Origin: Halicephalobus mephisto
Taxonomy: Eukaryota; Nematoda; Chromadorea; Rhabditida; Panagrolaimidae
DNA: 64,000 bases
Direction of reading: 5' to 3'
Assembly: GCA_009193035.1 (NCBI GenBank)
Contig: SWDT01000157.1
Span: 62,001-126,000 of the forward strand
Position numbers and translations under genes: made by a program. Of the stretch, positions 11,137-22,345 are shown in pieces; the first letter of the stretch is position 1; each line of letters opens with the position of its first letter. The notes under the pieces are model-generated. The model searched no databases, had not been told where the DNA came from, and saw only the letters and a list, made by a program, of their open reading frames with translations.

Positions 11137-12633
11137 CTAAAGACTGAAAATCTAACTATTATTCAAATTATACAGCACTCGTGGTGGTAACCGAGGCAAA
11201 AATGGACTTTCAACAGGTAATTCGTAGAGAAGTGTCTTCGAAAAACGAAAATGCGTAAAAGCCACAAGAAAAAATAAATTGTCTGACATTTTTAATTTTT
11301 TAAACAATGGCTATTATATAGTTCTGAATTTATTAAAATTTTTAATCCTCTTAATTATCCCCATTGGTCAGAAAAGTAAAAAATTTAGGTAAAAAATATA
11401 ATAAATTTTTTATTTTAAAACAAAAAAAATACGGTCAATTTTGAAACAAAAAGTTTAAATAAAAAAATACGGTCAATTTTGAAACAAAAAGTTTAGTTAA
11501 AAAATATGTTTTTTATTTTAAAGTTTAAATTTAAAAAATACGAAAATTCTGAAGCAAAACATTTTAAAAAAGTACGAAAACTTTTTATTTTAAAATTTGA
11601 ATAAAAAAATACGAAAATTTTGAAATAAAAAGTTGAGTAAAAATATGTTTTTTATTTTAAACTTTAAATTTAAGAAATACGAAAATTTTGGGACGAAAAA
11701 TTTAGGTAAAAAAGTACGATAAATTTTGAAATAAAAAATTTGCTAATGAGGCCAGGTGTAAAAGTCAGAAAAAAATGGTTACTTTCAGGCATATTTGATA
11801 ACCTAATGAGGCTGAAGTAAATTACTTACTTACTTGCTTAGAAACATGGAGCTCAATTTTAACGACGGCTTTCGGGGACTGTGATTATGTAAAACTCGAA
11901 ATTAAATTTTGCAATTTTTTAAAATTTAAATTTTTACTAAATTCAAAAAAGTAATTTTTAAATAAAAATTTGGATTAATTTTCGCATTAAAAAATACAAA
12001 ATGAATTTTCAAAAATGACCCAAGTTAATTATATATCAAGTATCTCCGCAGTGCAGGAAATGTTTTCACAGTAATTTGTAAAATTAACTCCACTGAAATT
12101 TTTTAGGAAAAATAAACTATTCGGAATACTACACCTTAGAAATATAGAATTAAAAAAGTTCGAAAAAGTATAAAATTAGAAAATTTTGCAAAAATCAAGA
12201 AAATACAACATTTTAAGAAATCAGAAAAAAGTTAAATTTGAAAAATTTGAAAAAATTTAAATTTTAAAAATCTGAAAAAAGTTAAACTTTAAAAATCAAG
12301 AAAATATAAAATTTTAAATTTAAGAAACCTAAAAGTTTTAAATTTTAAACATTTGTAAAAATGTTAATAAAAATCTGCAGAAATTTTCAGTCTGTAAAAA
12401 CATAATTTTCAGAAATCTGCAAAAATATAAAAAGATAAAAAAGAACATACATGTTGATTGCCATTTATTCCTTCCTTCACGTCATCTAACGACCACCTTA
12501 AATATACAAATTAACAACTTGAATATTATCATCGCTTTATATTCTCAAAAATGTATGAAAAATTACTAAAAACCAAAATGCAAAAAATCTATATATGGTT
12601 TCATTATGACATTGGTGCAAAAATAACAAAAAT
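11137..12633. other. AT-rich region, probably 5' intron or flank of the GPCR gene
   Basis: Low-complexity DNA with repeated TTTTGAAACAAAAAGTTTA-like units at about 11390-11740. One possible short minus-strand exon at 12451-12464 (or up to 12495 in another frame, WSLDDVKEGINGNQH) is followed by a strong GTATGT donor. Nothing else looks coding. Confidence 0.45.
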
Positions 12634-13100
12634 CTAGTGGTTGATATCCTCTACATGCACCACGCTGTCCCAGACATGGATGTCGACAGTAAGCATCTTT
12701 TTGGTCACGGGCCAGGGATGACGGAGACGCAGGTAAATAGTACAGTCGCTGAACTTCTCTCTGGGAATTACGAAATAGGTATGGAGCCACTTGACGAAAA
12801 CAATCTTAGCATGTTTGCAATTGAAATACTTTTTCAATTCCTGAAATTGTAAAATAGTAACTTTTGCAAATTAGAAACATACCTCAGGATCCAACTTGCG
12901 TTTGAATAATTCCGTGTAGGCTTGTTGGATTTCCGGATAAGTGACACTTTTTCCATCGGTCATGCCGGCTTTGTGACAAGCCCGAAGAAGATGAGAAAGA
13001 CCCTGAAATTTCAAATTTGTTCATATATGAAATTTACGAAACTCACAATAGAGAAAATCGAAGGTTCAGTTCGCACCAGTCGTATACAATCACCCATCAT
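12634..13100 (-). CDS. Uncharacterised 126-aa protein, possible LOTUS-like fold
   Basis: Exons 13100-13047, 13002-12883 and 12840-12634 are all phase 0 with canonical GT-AG introns of 42-44 nt. They give 126 residues starting MMGDCIRLV; the second Met could equally be used. The middle (VTYPEIQQAYTELFKRKLDP followed by a helix) has the spacing of a small winged-helix such as the LOTUS/OST-HTH domain. The end is an aromatic, basic strand-rich segment (FVKWLHTYFVIP, IYLRLRHPWPV, VDIHVWDSVVHV). No signal peptide. The LOTUS idea is a weak inference; otherwise the gene is unrecognised. Three clean exons argue that it is real. Confidence 0.6.
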
Positions 13101-14021
13101 ATAAAATACAATACGCTAGTGGAAGATGGATCAATACCTAAAATACAAAAATTTCAAAATAAAAATTTAGAAAACAAAAAAATAATTATGCACCTTTGGG
13201 GCAAAATGGACAAAGAGCAAGAAGTTCAGAAAAGTCCCGACTGGAATATCAGGCAAAAACCATACTGTAGATCGAAGTTCACTTTTCTTCTTTTTTCCTA
13301 AATTGCTTCTACCAACCTTGATTATTATTATATTTTTTTATTTTTTAACTTTTTGCAGATGGATAGAGAGCAAGAAGTTCAGAAAAGTCCCGACTGGAAT
13401 ATCCGGCAAAAACCATACTGTAGATCGAAGTTCACTTTTCTTCTTTTTTCCTAAATTGCTTCTACCAACCTTGATTATTACTGTACTTTTTAAAACTTCT
13501 TTGCAAATTGGTAAAATCCAAAAGTGTCCCGACTAGAATATCAATGAACAATTTTGCTCTAAATTGAATTTTTTAAAATTTGTTTAAAAATTCTTAATTA
13601 TTATTTTAATTTAAAAAATTTCGCAACAAAATAAATATTTTACGAAATTTAAAAATTCCTCGATCGAAAAAATACATTAAATTTGATTTTTCTTTAAAAT
13701 TCAAAAAATTTTCACTTATTTTAAATTTAAAATTTTAGAAACTTGAAAATCGGAAATTTCTCTAAAAATCCAAAATTGGTCCCAACTGGAACATCAATCA
13801 AAAATCCCTCCATAAATCAAAGTTATTTTTTAAATTTCTTTTTAAATTTAAACTTTTTGAAAATTCCGACTAAAGTATTTTCAAATTTAAAAATAATGCA
13901 CTTTATTAATCACAGTTTGCGTAGTCGATATGGATAAAAAAACAATGGAATGCGTAATATCCCCGAAAAAATAAAACGAATCATAAATCAAAATTGACTA
14001 GTGATGATTACTGTCCAAAAA
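13101..14021. repeat. Intergenic region with a 156-bp tandem duplication
   Basis: About 13208-13330 and 13364-13486 are nearly identical (AGAAAAGTCCCGACTGGAAT through GCTTCTACCAACCTTGATTA), offset 156 bp. Two more decayed copies follow, at about 13515-13570 (TGTCCCGACTAGAATATCAA) and 13770-13830 (GGTCCCAACTGGAACATCAA). No gene; open frames here are simply the repeat read through. Confidence 0.85.
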
Positions 14022-16503
14022 TCAGCCTTTTTTGTTGCGTTCCTTTATCACTTCAGGATTCAGATGCTGCCATTCCCATTTTTGAGAACTTTTTTCTTTG
14101 TCACATGAATTCATGAAGATTTCTCCTCTTTCAGGATCACAATCCAGACACAGACCACTAACAGGATGAAAAATTTGTTTTTCATCAATTTTGTATTTAA
14201 AATGCTGATTTCCCTTCATGCCATGACAACCAAACATCACCACTGGCGCTTTATCTACCGAAGTAGATACATCAAAACAGAAAGTTCTCGTCATAGGTCG
14301 GATGTCTTCCCAGAAGCTCATTCTTAAATTCTGTTCCCCTCCACCAGATGGATCGTCACTTATGCATTTTCTAAGTTCAAATCTCTCATTATTACCTTTA
14401 AACTGAGTATCTACACATTTGTTTGCTGCCACATTACGTAGTTCACCTAAAAATAATCATTATTAAGTAAAAATAAATTTTAAAAAACTTAAAAATAAAA
14501 ATAAATTTTAAAAAACTTGAAAATAAAAATAAATTTTAGGAAATTTTAAAATAAAAATAAATTTTAGAAAATTTAAAAATAAAAATAAATTTTAGAAAAT
14601 TTTTTAAATAAAAATAAATTTTAGAAAATTTTTAAAAACTTGAATTTTAAAATAGAAATTTTTTGAAATAAACTTTTTTTTTAATTATTTTAAAAATAAA
14701 CCCAAAAATCTCACCATTAGCTCCATCAGGAGGTTCAACAGCCGGATAAAAACGATCTTGATCGAATGCGATTTCTTTCATGAACCAATCGAAGGATTTA
14801 CATTTTAATCTTTCTCTTACTTCTTTTTGTTTTGATAAATCTCCAATTTTCGCATCTTTAATGGCCGGTTTTCTTTTATAAAGATGTTCTTTGTACTCAT
14901 CCATCCATACTTCTGCAACTCTTTTGTAATTTCTCGACACAAAATCACCTATTCCTGGATTCGGGAAAGGGATATATTTACAACGATAAATATGGCCAAC
15001 TCTCGAACAAGGGGCATCTACCATTTTCCCATGACATTGCCAGACTTTGAATGACAGCTCGTATTGTTCTCCTCCCCAGATATCCAGTCCTTCATCATAT
15101 CCGCCAAGCTCCCAGAACCACTTCGTGCTGATTGCGAAGTAGCCTCCGGCCATGACTGGACTTTTGAAAGGTTCTGATGGATTTTTTAAATCTTCCGGAG
15201 TTAAAGGTAGTCTTTTATAGTTGAATTCCCAATCGAAGGATCCTCTGGCTCCTTCGTCCTGAGCTCTGTATTCGTAAGTGTCGCAATCGATGACGTCAAC
15301 AAATGGACAAACTACAGTACGGTAATCTTGGGAAATAGGGTCGATCAATGGAGGGAGCCAATTGTAGTTGGCTTCTGAATGAGCGTCCAGGAAAATAAGG
15401 ATGTCGCTAGAGGCGTGACGAGCACCGACTTGTCTGGCCCGGATGAGACCTTCTCTTTTGCCCGTTCTCACGACTTTCACTATGTGATCCAATCCTACTT
15501 TCTTCCAGAATTCAACCAGGGGTTCTTGAAGTGCTTTCTTCGTACTTCCATCGTCTACCAAAACTACTTCCCTTAGGAGTTCCGGAGGAGATCTGATGAT
15601 GACGGAGTAGACACTTCGGAGGAGAGTCGAATTGTGCTCGTCATGGAAGGGAAAGATGACCGAAACCGACGGCAGAGATTCTGAATACTTTTTGTTTTTG
15701 CATTCCGGATGGCGAATATCCTTGACAGATCTATTTAACGGAATGAGATCACTGACATAAGCATCATAACCATTGACTCTGTACAGTTCTTCTTGAGCTT
15801 TTCGGACAGCCTCGTTGCTTTTCGTAATCACTACCGGTTTTCCTTGTTCTCCAGGTCCTTGACGTTTAGCCTCTTCTTCCATCAACTTGTAATCATGCCA
15901 GTCCTTTCTTGGAATGTTATGGTACCGGATAAATGGGTCACCTTGGTCATTCGCTAAAAGTTCATACATCAAATCGGATTATTAAATAATTGAAAATGGA
16001 TATATAGAAATTAATTATAAAATAACTGAAAATTGATATATGGAAATTAATTATTAAATGATTGAAAATGGATATATTGAAATTAATTATTAAATGACTG
16101 AAAGTTCATATATGAAAATTAATTATTAAATAATTGAAAATGGATATATTGAAATTAATTATTAAATGACTAAAAGTTTATGTATCAAAATTAATTATTA
16201 AATGACTAAAAACTCATGTTAAAGTTAGTCCTCGAGTAACTAGAAACTCATATATCAATTTTAATCCCTAAAGAATCGGAAGTTTATATATCGCATTTAA
16301 TTATTAAAGAAATAAAATTTTATGTCAATTTTAATCATTAAAGATCACCAACCTTGGAACCGTGGATTAATACCCGAGTCTGCAGGCACATGAGAGGGTT
16401 CTCTGGAACCGGCATAGAAGTAGTACAAAAGCCCTAAGGCACAAAGATACAGCAGGGCCCCGACGATCTTCCTTGGCACATATCGCGAAAGGCGAATGAC
16501 CAT
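14022..16503 (-). CDS. Polypeptide N-acetylgalactosaminyltransferase, GALNT10-like
   Basis: Golgi type II enzyme that starts mucin-type O-glycosylation by adding GalNAc to Ser/Thr. Exons 16503-16353, 15953-14715 and 14446-14022 give 604 residues, almost the length of human GALNT10 (603). The ATG follows a TTTCAG acceptor by eight bases, fitting SL trans-splicing. A short basic tail is followed by the membrane anchor [15 protein letters not shown]. The GT-A domain has VVLVDDGST, the DxH metal motif as [25 protein letters not shown], and the Gal/GalNAc-T motif [19 protein letters not shown]. The C-terminal ricin-type lectin domain has CHGMKGNQ and [11 protein letters not shown]. The SRVGHIY and CKSFDWFM segments follow GALNT10 closely. 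C. elegans gly-10 is a candidate ortholog, from memory only. The first intron must use AAG|GTTGGT, since the neighbouring GTGATC would break the frame. Confidence 0.92.
14447..14714. repeat. Short-unit repeat in the GalNAc-transferase intron 2
   Basis: Repeats of AAATAAAAATAAATTTTAGA with drift across nearly the whole intron. No other content seen. Confidence 0.7.
15954..16352. repeat. About 48-bp repeat in the GalNAc-transferase intron 1
   Basis: Roughly six diverged copies of a unit with TTAATTATTAAATGACTGAA and GGATATATTGAAA. No splice-flanked microexon is evident. Confidence 0.75.
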
Positions 16504-16512
16504 TGGACTGAG

Positions 16513-17037
16513 CTGAAACAGACGAAACATGGATTTCATATAGCACAGATAGGGAACGGGGCTCAAAGTAGTATCCGAGCAACCCCGGGACTCGAAATCC
16601 CAAAATTTAAAAAAGATGGAATCCCACAGACGTTGCTAACGAAAACAGAGGCTAGGCCCCTTGAGGCCGATTCCAGAATTGAAAATGCCACGAATTTCAG
16701 AAAAATCAAAAAAAATTGTTTAAAAAAAGAAATTTTTTTCCAAACATGTTTTGCCTAAAATTGCCACGTCAAATACTACTCATGCAAAAAAGACAGATAA
16801 ATCTATCTACATAAAAATGAGAGTATTAAAAGGGTGAAAATATCAGTCAAAGGGATATCAAAAAACATAAGCATGGCAAAAAAGGAAACAATCGTGCTTA
16901 TTGCCAAAACAAAAGAAACGTTTCTTTGATCGGACAGTGAAATCGATTCGTGACGGACCTCATTCTGTGCGCGCAAATTTGTCTGTCCTTTTTTTGCAAC
17001 TTTTATTTATTAATTTTTCATATTAATTTTAAATATT
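16513..17037. promoter_or_regulatory. Divergent promoter region between the GalNAc-transferase and CSL genes
   Basis: About 0.5 kb between genes transcribed away from each other. 16560-16680 is less AT-rich than average. 16960-17037 ends in an AT-rich stretch just before the CSL ATG. No specific site is claimed. Confidence 0.5.
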
Positions 17038-20000
17038 ATGTTGCCGTACTACAATGACGGGGGATTACCAGCTCCGAAAAGGGTGATATACAACAACGAT
17101 ATCAGTCCGGAATACCCTCCCAACCCGCTCGTCCAGAACCCGGAGCCGGGTCTGAGTCCGGCTGTCCTTCAGGAATGTATGGAAAATGGATATAAATATC
17201 ACTGTAGAATATCTTTGTTTTACCCGAAAGCAGTCCAGAAATCATATAAAGTGGAAAAAAGGTCGGAATTTAAAGTGCTGAGGAGATTCGATATATCAAA
17301 TTTCAGGTTGTTTTGTCCTCCACCTGCTTTGGAACTCAGTGGAGCCGGCTGGGAACCCTATATCCAGACGATTAAGACGACTTTCTGTCGAAGAGAGCCC
17401 CAAGTTAGCCAGGGACTCGATGTGAGCAGGGACGTCAGGGTCACCATGAAGGTCGCCCATTCCGCGATGGCGACGACCCAGATGGACCTGATCCCGCGGA
17501 TCCAGGAAGTCCTGGTAACTACGCAAAAAACGACATTTATTAAATAACTATTTTCAGTGTTATTTTCAAGCAAAACATGTTTATATAAGCGACAGCGAAA
17601 AAAAGAAAATAATCACTATCCTGGCGGACATCGACATATCCGGATACAACTTGGGCAAAATCGGCTCTAACAGGATAAAAGTAATGTCGAAACCCTCGAA
17701 AAAGAAGCAGACAGTACAAGGAACAGAGGCGCATTTTTTGCTGATCAGAAGTGGCTCCCGAATCGCGCTGTACAATCGACTCCGATCTCAGACGATCTCG
17801 ACCCGGTTCTTGCACGTGCAATCCAACAAGTACTTCGCTAGTCCGTCGCAATGGAGTGTATTCGATATATATTTACGTAAATTTGTGTTTTCATATGTAA
17901 TCAAACAAGATTTAACTGATTTCAGCCGCTTCCAACGGACAAAACACCAGCTCCGACGGTTCGTTCGTCGCCGATGAAGGATTCCTTTGTTATGGACAAG
18001 TGATCCGTTTGGTGGATATTGTTTCAGGTGTTAGCTTGCCACAAATGACAATTCGTCGTGTTTCTAAAGAGAAGGACGTGTATCAAGTCATGAAGAACGA
18101 CGGAGAGCCCGTGAGCCAACTCCACATGTGCGCTTTCGAGCTGATCGACGAACACGGAAATAAATCCTTTTTGAACGCCCAAAACGACAGTGTAATCTGT
18201 GAAAAAGTAAGTTTTTATACAGCTATTAGTACTTTATTCAAGATTAGTACTTTTAATTCAAAAATTGAGAGGAAATTTAAAAATCCAATTTCAAAGGTTA
18301 AAGTTCTTTATCAATTTAAATGTATAAATTTCGAGATCTATTTTGTATTTTGAATGATATCTGAAGGTCATCCACGTAGATATATATCTATCTAATTTCA
18401 TGTATCCATCAGGAGGAAAATCCATATATGAACATCCGACTGATGTCAAAAGTTAAAGTTCTTTATCAAATTTTCATATATGGATTTTCCAAGTTTATTT
18501 TCGGTTTGTATTAAAATCTGAAAGTTATCCACATAGATATATATCTATCTAATTTCATATATCCATCAGGAGGGAAATCCATATATGAACACTTAATTAA
18601 TTCCCTAATAATAAAAGATTTTAAATTTAAACATCTTTAAAACTTTAAGATTGCATCAAAAGGTTTAATTTTAATAAAATAATGCTTGTATGATGATCTT
18701 TAAAGAATTCTTTAAAGATTTAATGTTTTTTAAAATTTTTGAATTAGGATTATTAGTTTTAAAAAAGTATTATTTTGATTTTTATATAATCATTTTTTAA
18801 AATCGATTATAGGTCCAGGAAATCCCCTCCAAAGAAGGCCCTGTCCATGTCCTCAAGGACGGCGCCAGATGGACGATCGCCTCTGCGGACTGCATCAGCC
18901 AGACCTTCTTCCCTATGTATGGCGTCACTCAGAAATCCATCGCTCCGTTCCCCCAGGTGAACTCCATCAGAGACAATGAAGTTCATGATGACAAACATTG
19001 GCTAGAAATCGAAGGGGATAATCTAAGTAACGAAATTACCGTGTGGTTCGGGACTGTTCAATCACCGCTCCATAAATACAGGTAATTTTTTAAATTTAAA
19101 ATATTTTTGAAATAGAGTTTTTTGATTTTTAGAAAGTACATAGGATAAGGCAATAGTAGTGGGGGATACAGCATCCAAAGTCGGAACAAGAAGTTGAGCT
19201 TTGAAATTTAGGATTTTGAAAATCAAATTTTAATTTTATTTTCGAATTTTAAATTTCCAGATTCTGAATTTTCGGATTCTGAAGATTGTTTCAATTTTGA
19301 CTTCAGATTCTGAGTTTCCTACTTTTGGGAATCAAATTTTAATTTTATTTTCGAATTTTAAATTTCCAGATTCTGAATTTTCGGATTCTGAAGATTAAGT
19401 TTCAATTTTGACTTCAGACTCTGAGTTTCCTAATTTTGGGAATCAAATTTTAATTTTATTTTCGAATTTTAAATTTCCAGATTCTGAATTTTCGGATTCT
19501 GAAGATTGTTTCAATTTTGACTTCAGATTCTGCATTTCCTAATTTTGGAAATTAAATTTTAATTTTATCTTCAAATTTTAAATTTCCGGATTCTGAATTC
19601 CCTAATTTTAAACACGGACTTTTAATTCAAATTTGAGATTCCAGGAATCTGAATTCCCAAAATCAACCTCCGATTTTGACTTTGGGTTTTGATTACTTTG
19701 TAACTACTTTTTGAAATTTAATTATAAAATTAAAAAAGTACAAATTTGTTTTTAATATTTTTGAATAATTTTATTTTTGCAGGTCTATGGGATCTCTAGC
19801 ATGTGTCATTCCTTCGATAGGGGATTTTCTGGAACAAACTCTCACAGCGAAAACCGATGCAGAAGGAAAGATAAATCCAATACCGCTTTTTCTTGCCAGA
19901 AACGACGGGATCGTATACGGTACGAGATTCTTGTACAAATACACAGATGCTCAAGCTGGATGTCTTGGTCGGGTTATTGAAATAGATGAACATGAAGAAC

Positions 20001-20107
20001 AACAAAAAATTTTCAATCAAAGGGCTCAGATTCAACAGTATTACGATTACAGTAATGCATATGGATACAATCAGACTTCTTTCCATGGCTTCAACGGATA
20101 CACTTGA
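17038..20107 (+). CDS. Divergent CSL (RBPJ / Su(H) / LAG-1) transcription factor
   Basis: CSL proteins bind DNA and relay Notch signals. Exons 17038-17261, 17307-17514, 17558-17876, 17926-18206, 18813-19081 and 19783-20107 join in phase to 541 residues. The N-terminal domain has AVQKSYKVEKRLFCPPP, where family members read VAQKSYGNEKRFFCPPP, then AKHVYISDSEKKK and RIKVMSKPSKKKQ. The beta-trefoil has ALYNRLRSQTISTRFLHVQ, PVSQLHMCAF and DGARWTI. The C-terminal Rel-like domain has ITVWFG and LARNDGIVYG, then a Q/Y-rich tail. All three CSL domains are present and the main DNA-facing basic segments are kept. The protein is clearly less conserved than C. elegans LAG-1 as I remember it: GNEKRFF is changed and the loop between CPPP and AKHVYIS is short. 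So it may be a paralog rather than lag-1 itself. Introns 1-3 are 43-49 nt. Confidence 0.9.
18361..18592. repeat. Direct repeat of about 72 bp in CSL intron 4
   Basis: 18361-18432 and 18520-18592 share ATATATATCTATCTAATTTC and CCATCAGGAGG plus AAATCCATATATGAAC, about 90% identical by eye, 158 bp apart. Confidence 0.85.
19195..19620. repeat. Tandem repeat, about 121-bp unit, 3-4 copies, CSL intron 5
   Basis: The unit contains AATTTCCAGATTCTGAATTT, TCGGATTCTGAAGATT and TTTGACTTCAGATTCTGAGT. Each copy carries its own TTTCCAG, i.e. decoy acceptor-like sites inside the intron. Confidence 0.85.
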
Positions 20108-20794
20108 CATGCCTTCAGATTTTTTATTTATTTTTAGTTTTTTGTCAAAGTTAATCAAAATTGAAATTTCGGAAATTTTCGTGGTGAGACATTTTTTTAG
20201 TTTTTTAAAGTTATTTCAAAATTCGAATTTTTTTGATTTTTTAAAAATTATTTTTTTTAATCTGAAAATTCGGGATTTTTGATTTTTTTAAAATTGATGC
20301 AAATTTTAATTTTCGTGTCAGGACCCAATGAAGAAATCTTTAAAATTTTACTTTTTTGAATTACAGTAATTAATAAAACAAAAATAAATTTTTAAATAAA
20401 AGTTTTAAAAATCCATATTTTAGGTCCTGACACGAAAATTTAACTTTTGTAGTTATTAATTTAAAAAAAGTAATTTTTTGAAAAATTCGGAATTTTCAAA
20501 ATTAAAAAAAATTTTAAAAAAGTCAAAAATTATTTGATCGCGAAAAATTTGAAACTAAATTTAAAAAATAATTTTTTGGAAAATTTGGATTTTTTTTTTG
20601 ATTTTTAACTTTGACAAAATTGACAAATGATTGTAATACTGTATTGCATTGAATGTTACAGTTATACCATAAAGCCGTAAAACTGTCATTCTATCCTTTT
20701 CCGGCTTTTTCCGTTGTGCAAGTTCGAAAACAATCCGTCTTTGGATTTCGAAGACAGTTTTCGAAAGCAGTCGGTTCAAATGGGGCTTTGGTGT

Positions 20795-20975
20795 ATTTTT
20801 GCCAGAGGGGATTTTGCCAAAGGGGAGGAATTTTGCCAGAGGGGATTTTGCCAGGGGGAAAATTTCTATCAAGGGGGATTTCTATCAAGGAGGATTTCTA
20901 TCAAGGGGGATTTTTCCCAGAGGGATTTCTGCAAGGGGAATTTTTGGCAAAAGGATTTCTGCTTGGTGGATTTCG
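20795..20975. repeat. G-rich minisatellite
   Basis: Imperfect units around GAGGGGATTTTGCCAAAGGG, GGGGGATTTCTATCAA and AAGGGGAATTTTTGGCAAAA, with strong G/C strand skew. It is open in several frames, which is why long glycine/phenylalanine-rich frames appear here. Confidence 0.85.
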
Positions 20976-21984
20976 TGTTTCCGGCCATAAGCCCACGACA
21001 GGAGGTCAAGCCAGAAAAATCTATTTTTCTTTTGCGCAGTCGGAAATTTGCATAAACGGCCCTTAGGCATAAACTCGTTCAAAACCAAGTCCTCGTAATT
21101 ATCGATCTTCCGCAACAGCTTGTTCCGTTGCCTCAGGGGATTTAGGATTTGAATGGTCCTTGACTTGTTCGAGATTATGCAAAATCATGTTTAAAAAAAT
21201 TCCAAAAATTTTACAAAATGGTCTCGAGAGGAATTTTTTACAAAAATTTTTAATTTTATTTATTTCGAAATTAATTGTAAATTTTTAAAATTACGAATTT
21301 TTTTGAAAAATGATTCCGACGCGAATTTTGGAATTTTCGAAAACAAAGTAATTTGAAATTTTAGTTTTACGTGGTAGATATTTCGTAATTTTACAGTAAC
21401 TTATACTTCTAAAAATCATATATGAATTTTTTTGAAAAATGGTCCCGATGTGAATTTCGAAAAGTTTTCAAAAATTACCTCACATAAAAAATTTGATTTT
21501 GTTTGACAATTATTTCGTAATTTTATGTAATTTTACAATAACTTATATTTTTAGAAGGTCATATATGAACTTTTACGAAGTTCTGCTGACACGAAATTCC
21601 AGAACTTAAACTAGTTTAAAATTTTGATTTTTTTAACAATTATTTCGTAATTTTCTCCAATTATATTTTTTTTAGATTTGAAATCTTCTAAATTACGGTA
21701 TATGGGGTGCACAATCCTCTAGACTTGGTTTTTATACACGGGATCATATACTTTCAGAAATCTCAAGCTCAAAGTACCCCGAGGGGTTGTTTTGGTTTTT
21801 ATAAAAGTTTCCATTTGGATTCTTTCAATATTGGTAAAAATGGAAATTAACGGTCTTGTTTAAAACAGCGTTAAAAGCCGGAAACCACTCCCGGAACGTT
21901 CCCCGATTTCCGCCTTGCTTAACCGGTCCTGCCAGAACTATTTGGTTCCATAACAAATGCCCCTCAACGATAGATTGCCCCAGG

Positions 21985-22345
21985 GACATATGGCCCCTAG
22001 CGATATCTAGTCCCCGAGAATAGATGCTCCCCAGCGCTATATGGTCCCCAACGATATATGATTTTTAGCGATATATAACCCTTAGTGATATATAGTTCTT
22101 AGAGATATATGATCCTTAGCAATATATACTCCCCAACGATATCTAACCCTTAGCAATATATACTCCCGAGCGATATCTAACTCTTAGTGATATATACTTC
22201 CTAGCGATACATAACCCTTAGTGATATATACTCCCCAACGATATATGATTCTTAGAGATATATACTCCCTAGTGATATATACTTCCTAGTGATATCTAAC
22301 CCTTAGTGATATATACTCCCTAGTGATAAATACCCCCTAATGACA
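21985..22345. repeat. AGCGATATAT minisatellite, about 16 units
   Basis: 18-24-bp units alternate CCCCAACGATATATGATTCT and TTAGTGATATATACTCCC. Flanked by ordinary sequence on both sides. Confidence 0.88.

Noticed and set aside
12566..12852. Plus-strand and second-frame minus open frames
   Set aside because: Shadows of the last exon of the 126-aa gene, which fits splice sites and phase.
20653..21115. Several overlapping glycine/phenylalanine-rich frames on both strands
   Set aside because: Produced by the G-rich minisatellite at 20795-20975.
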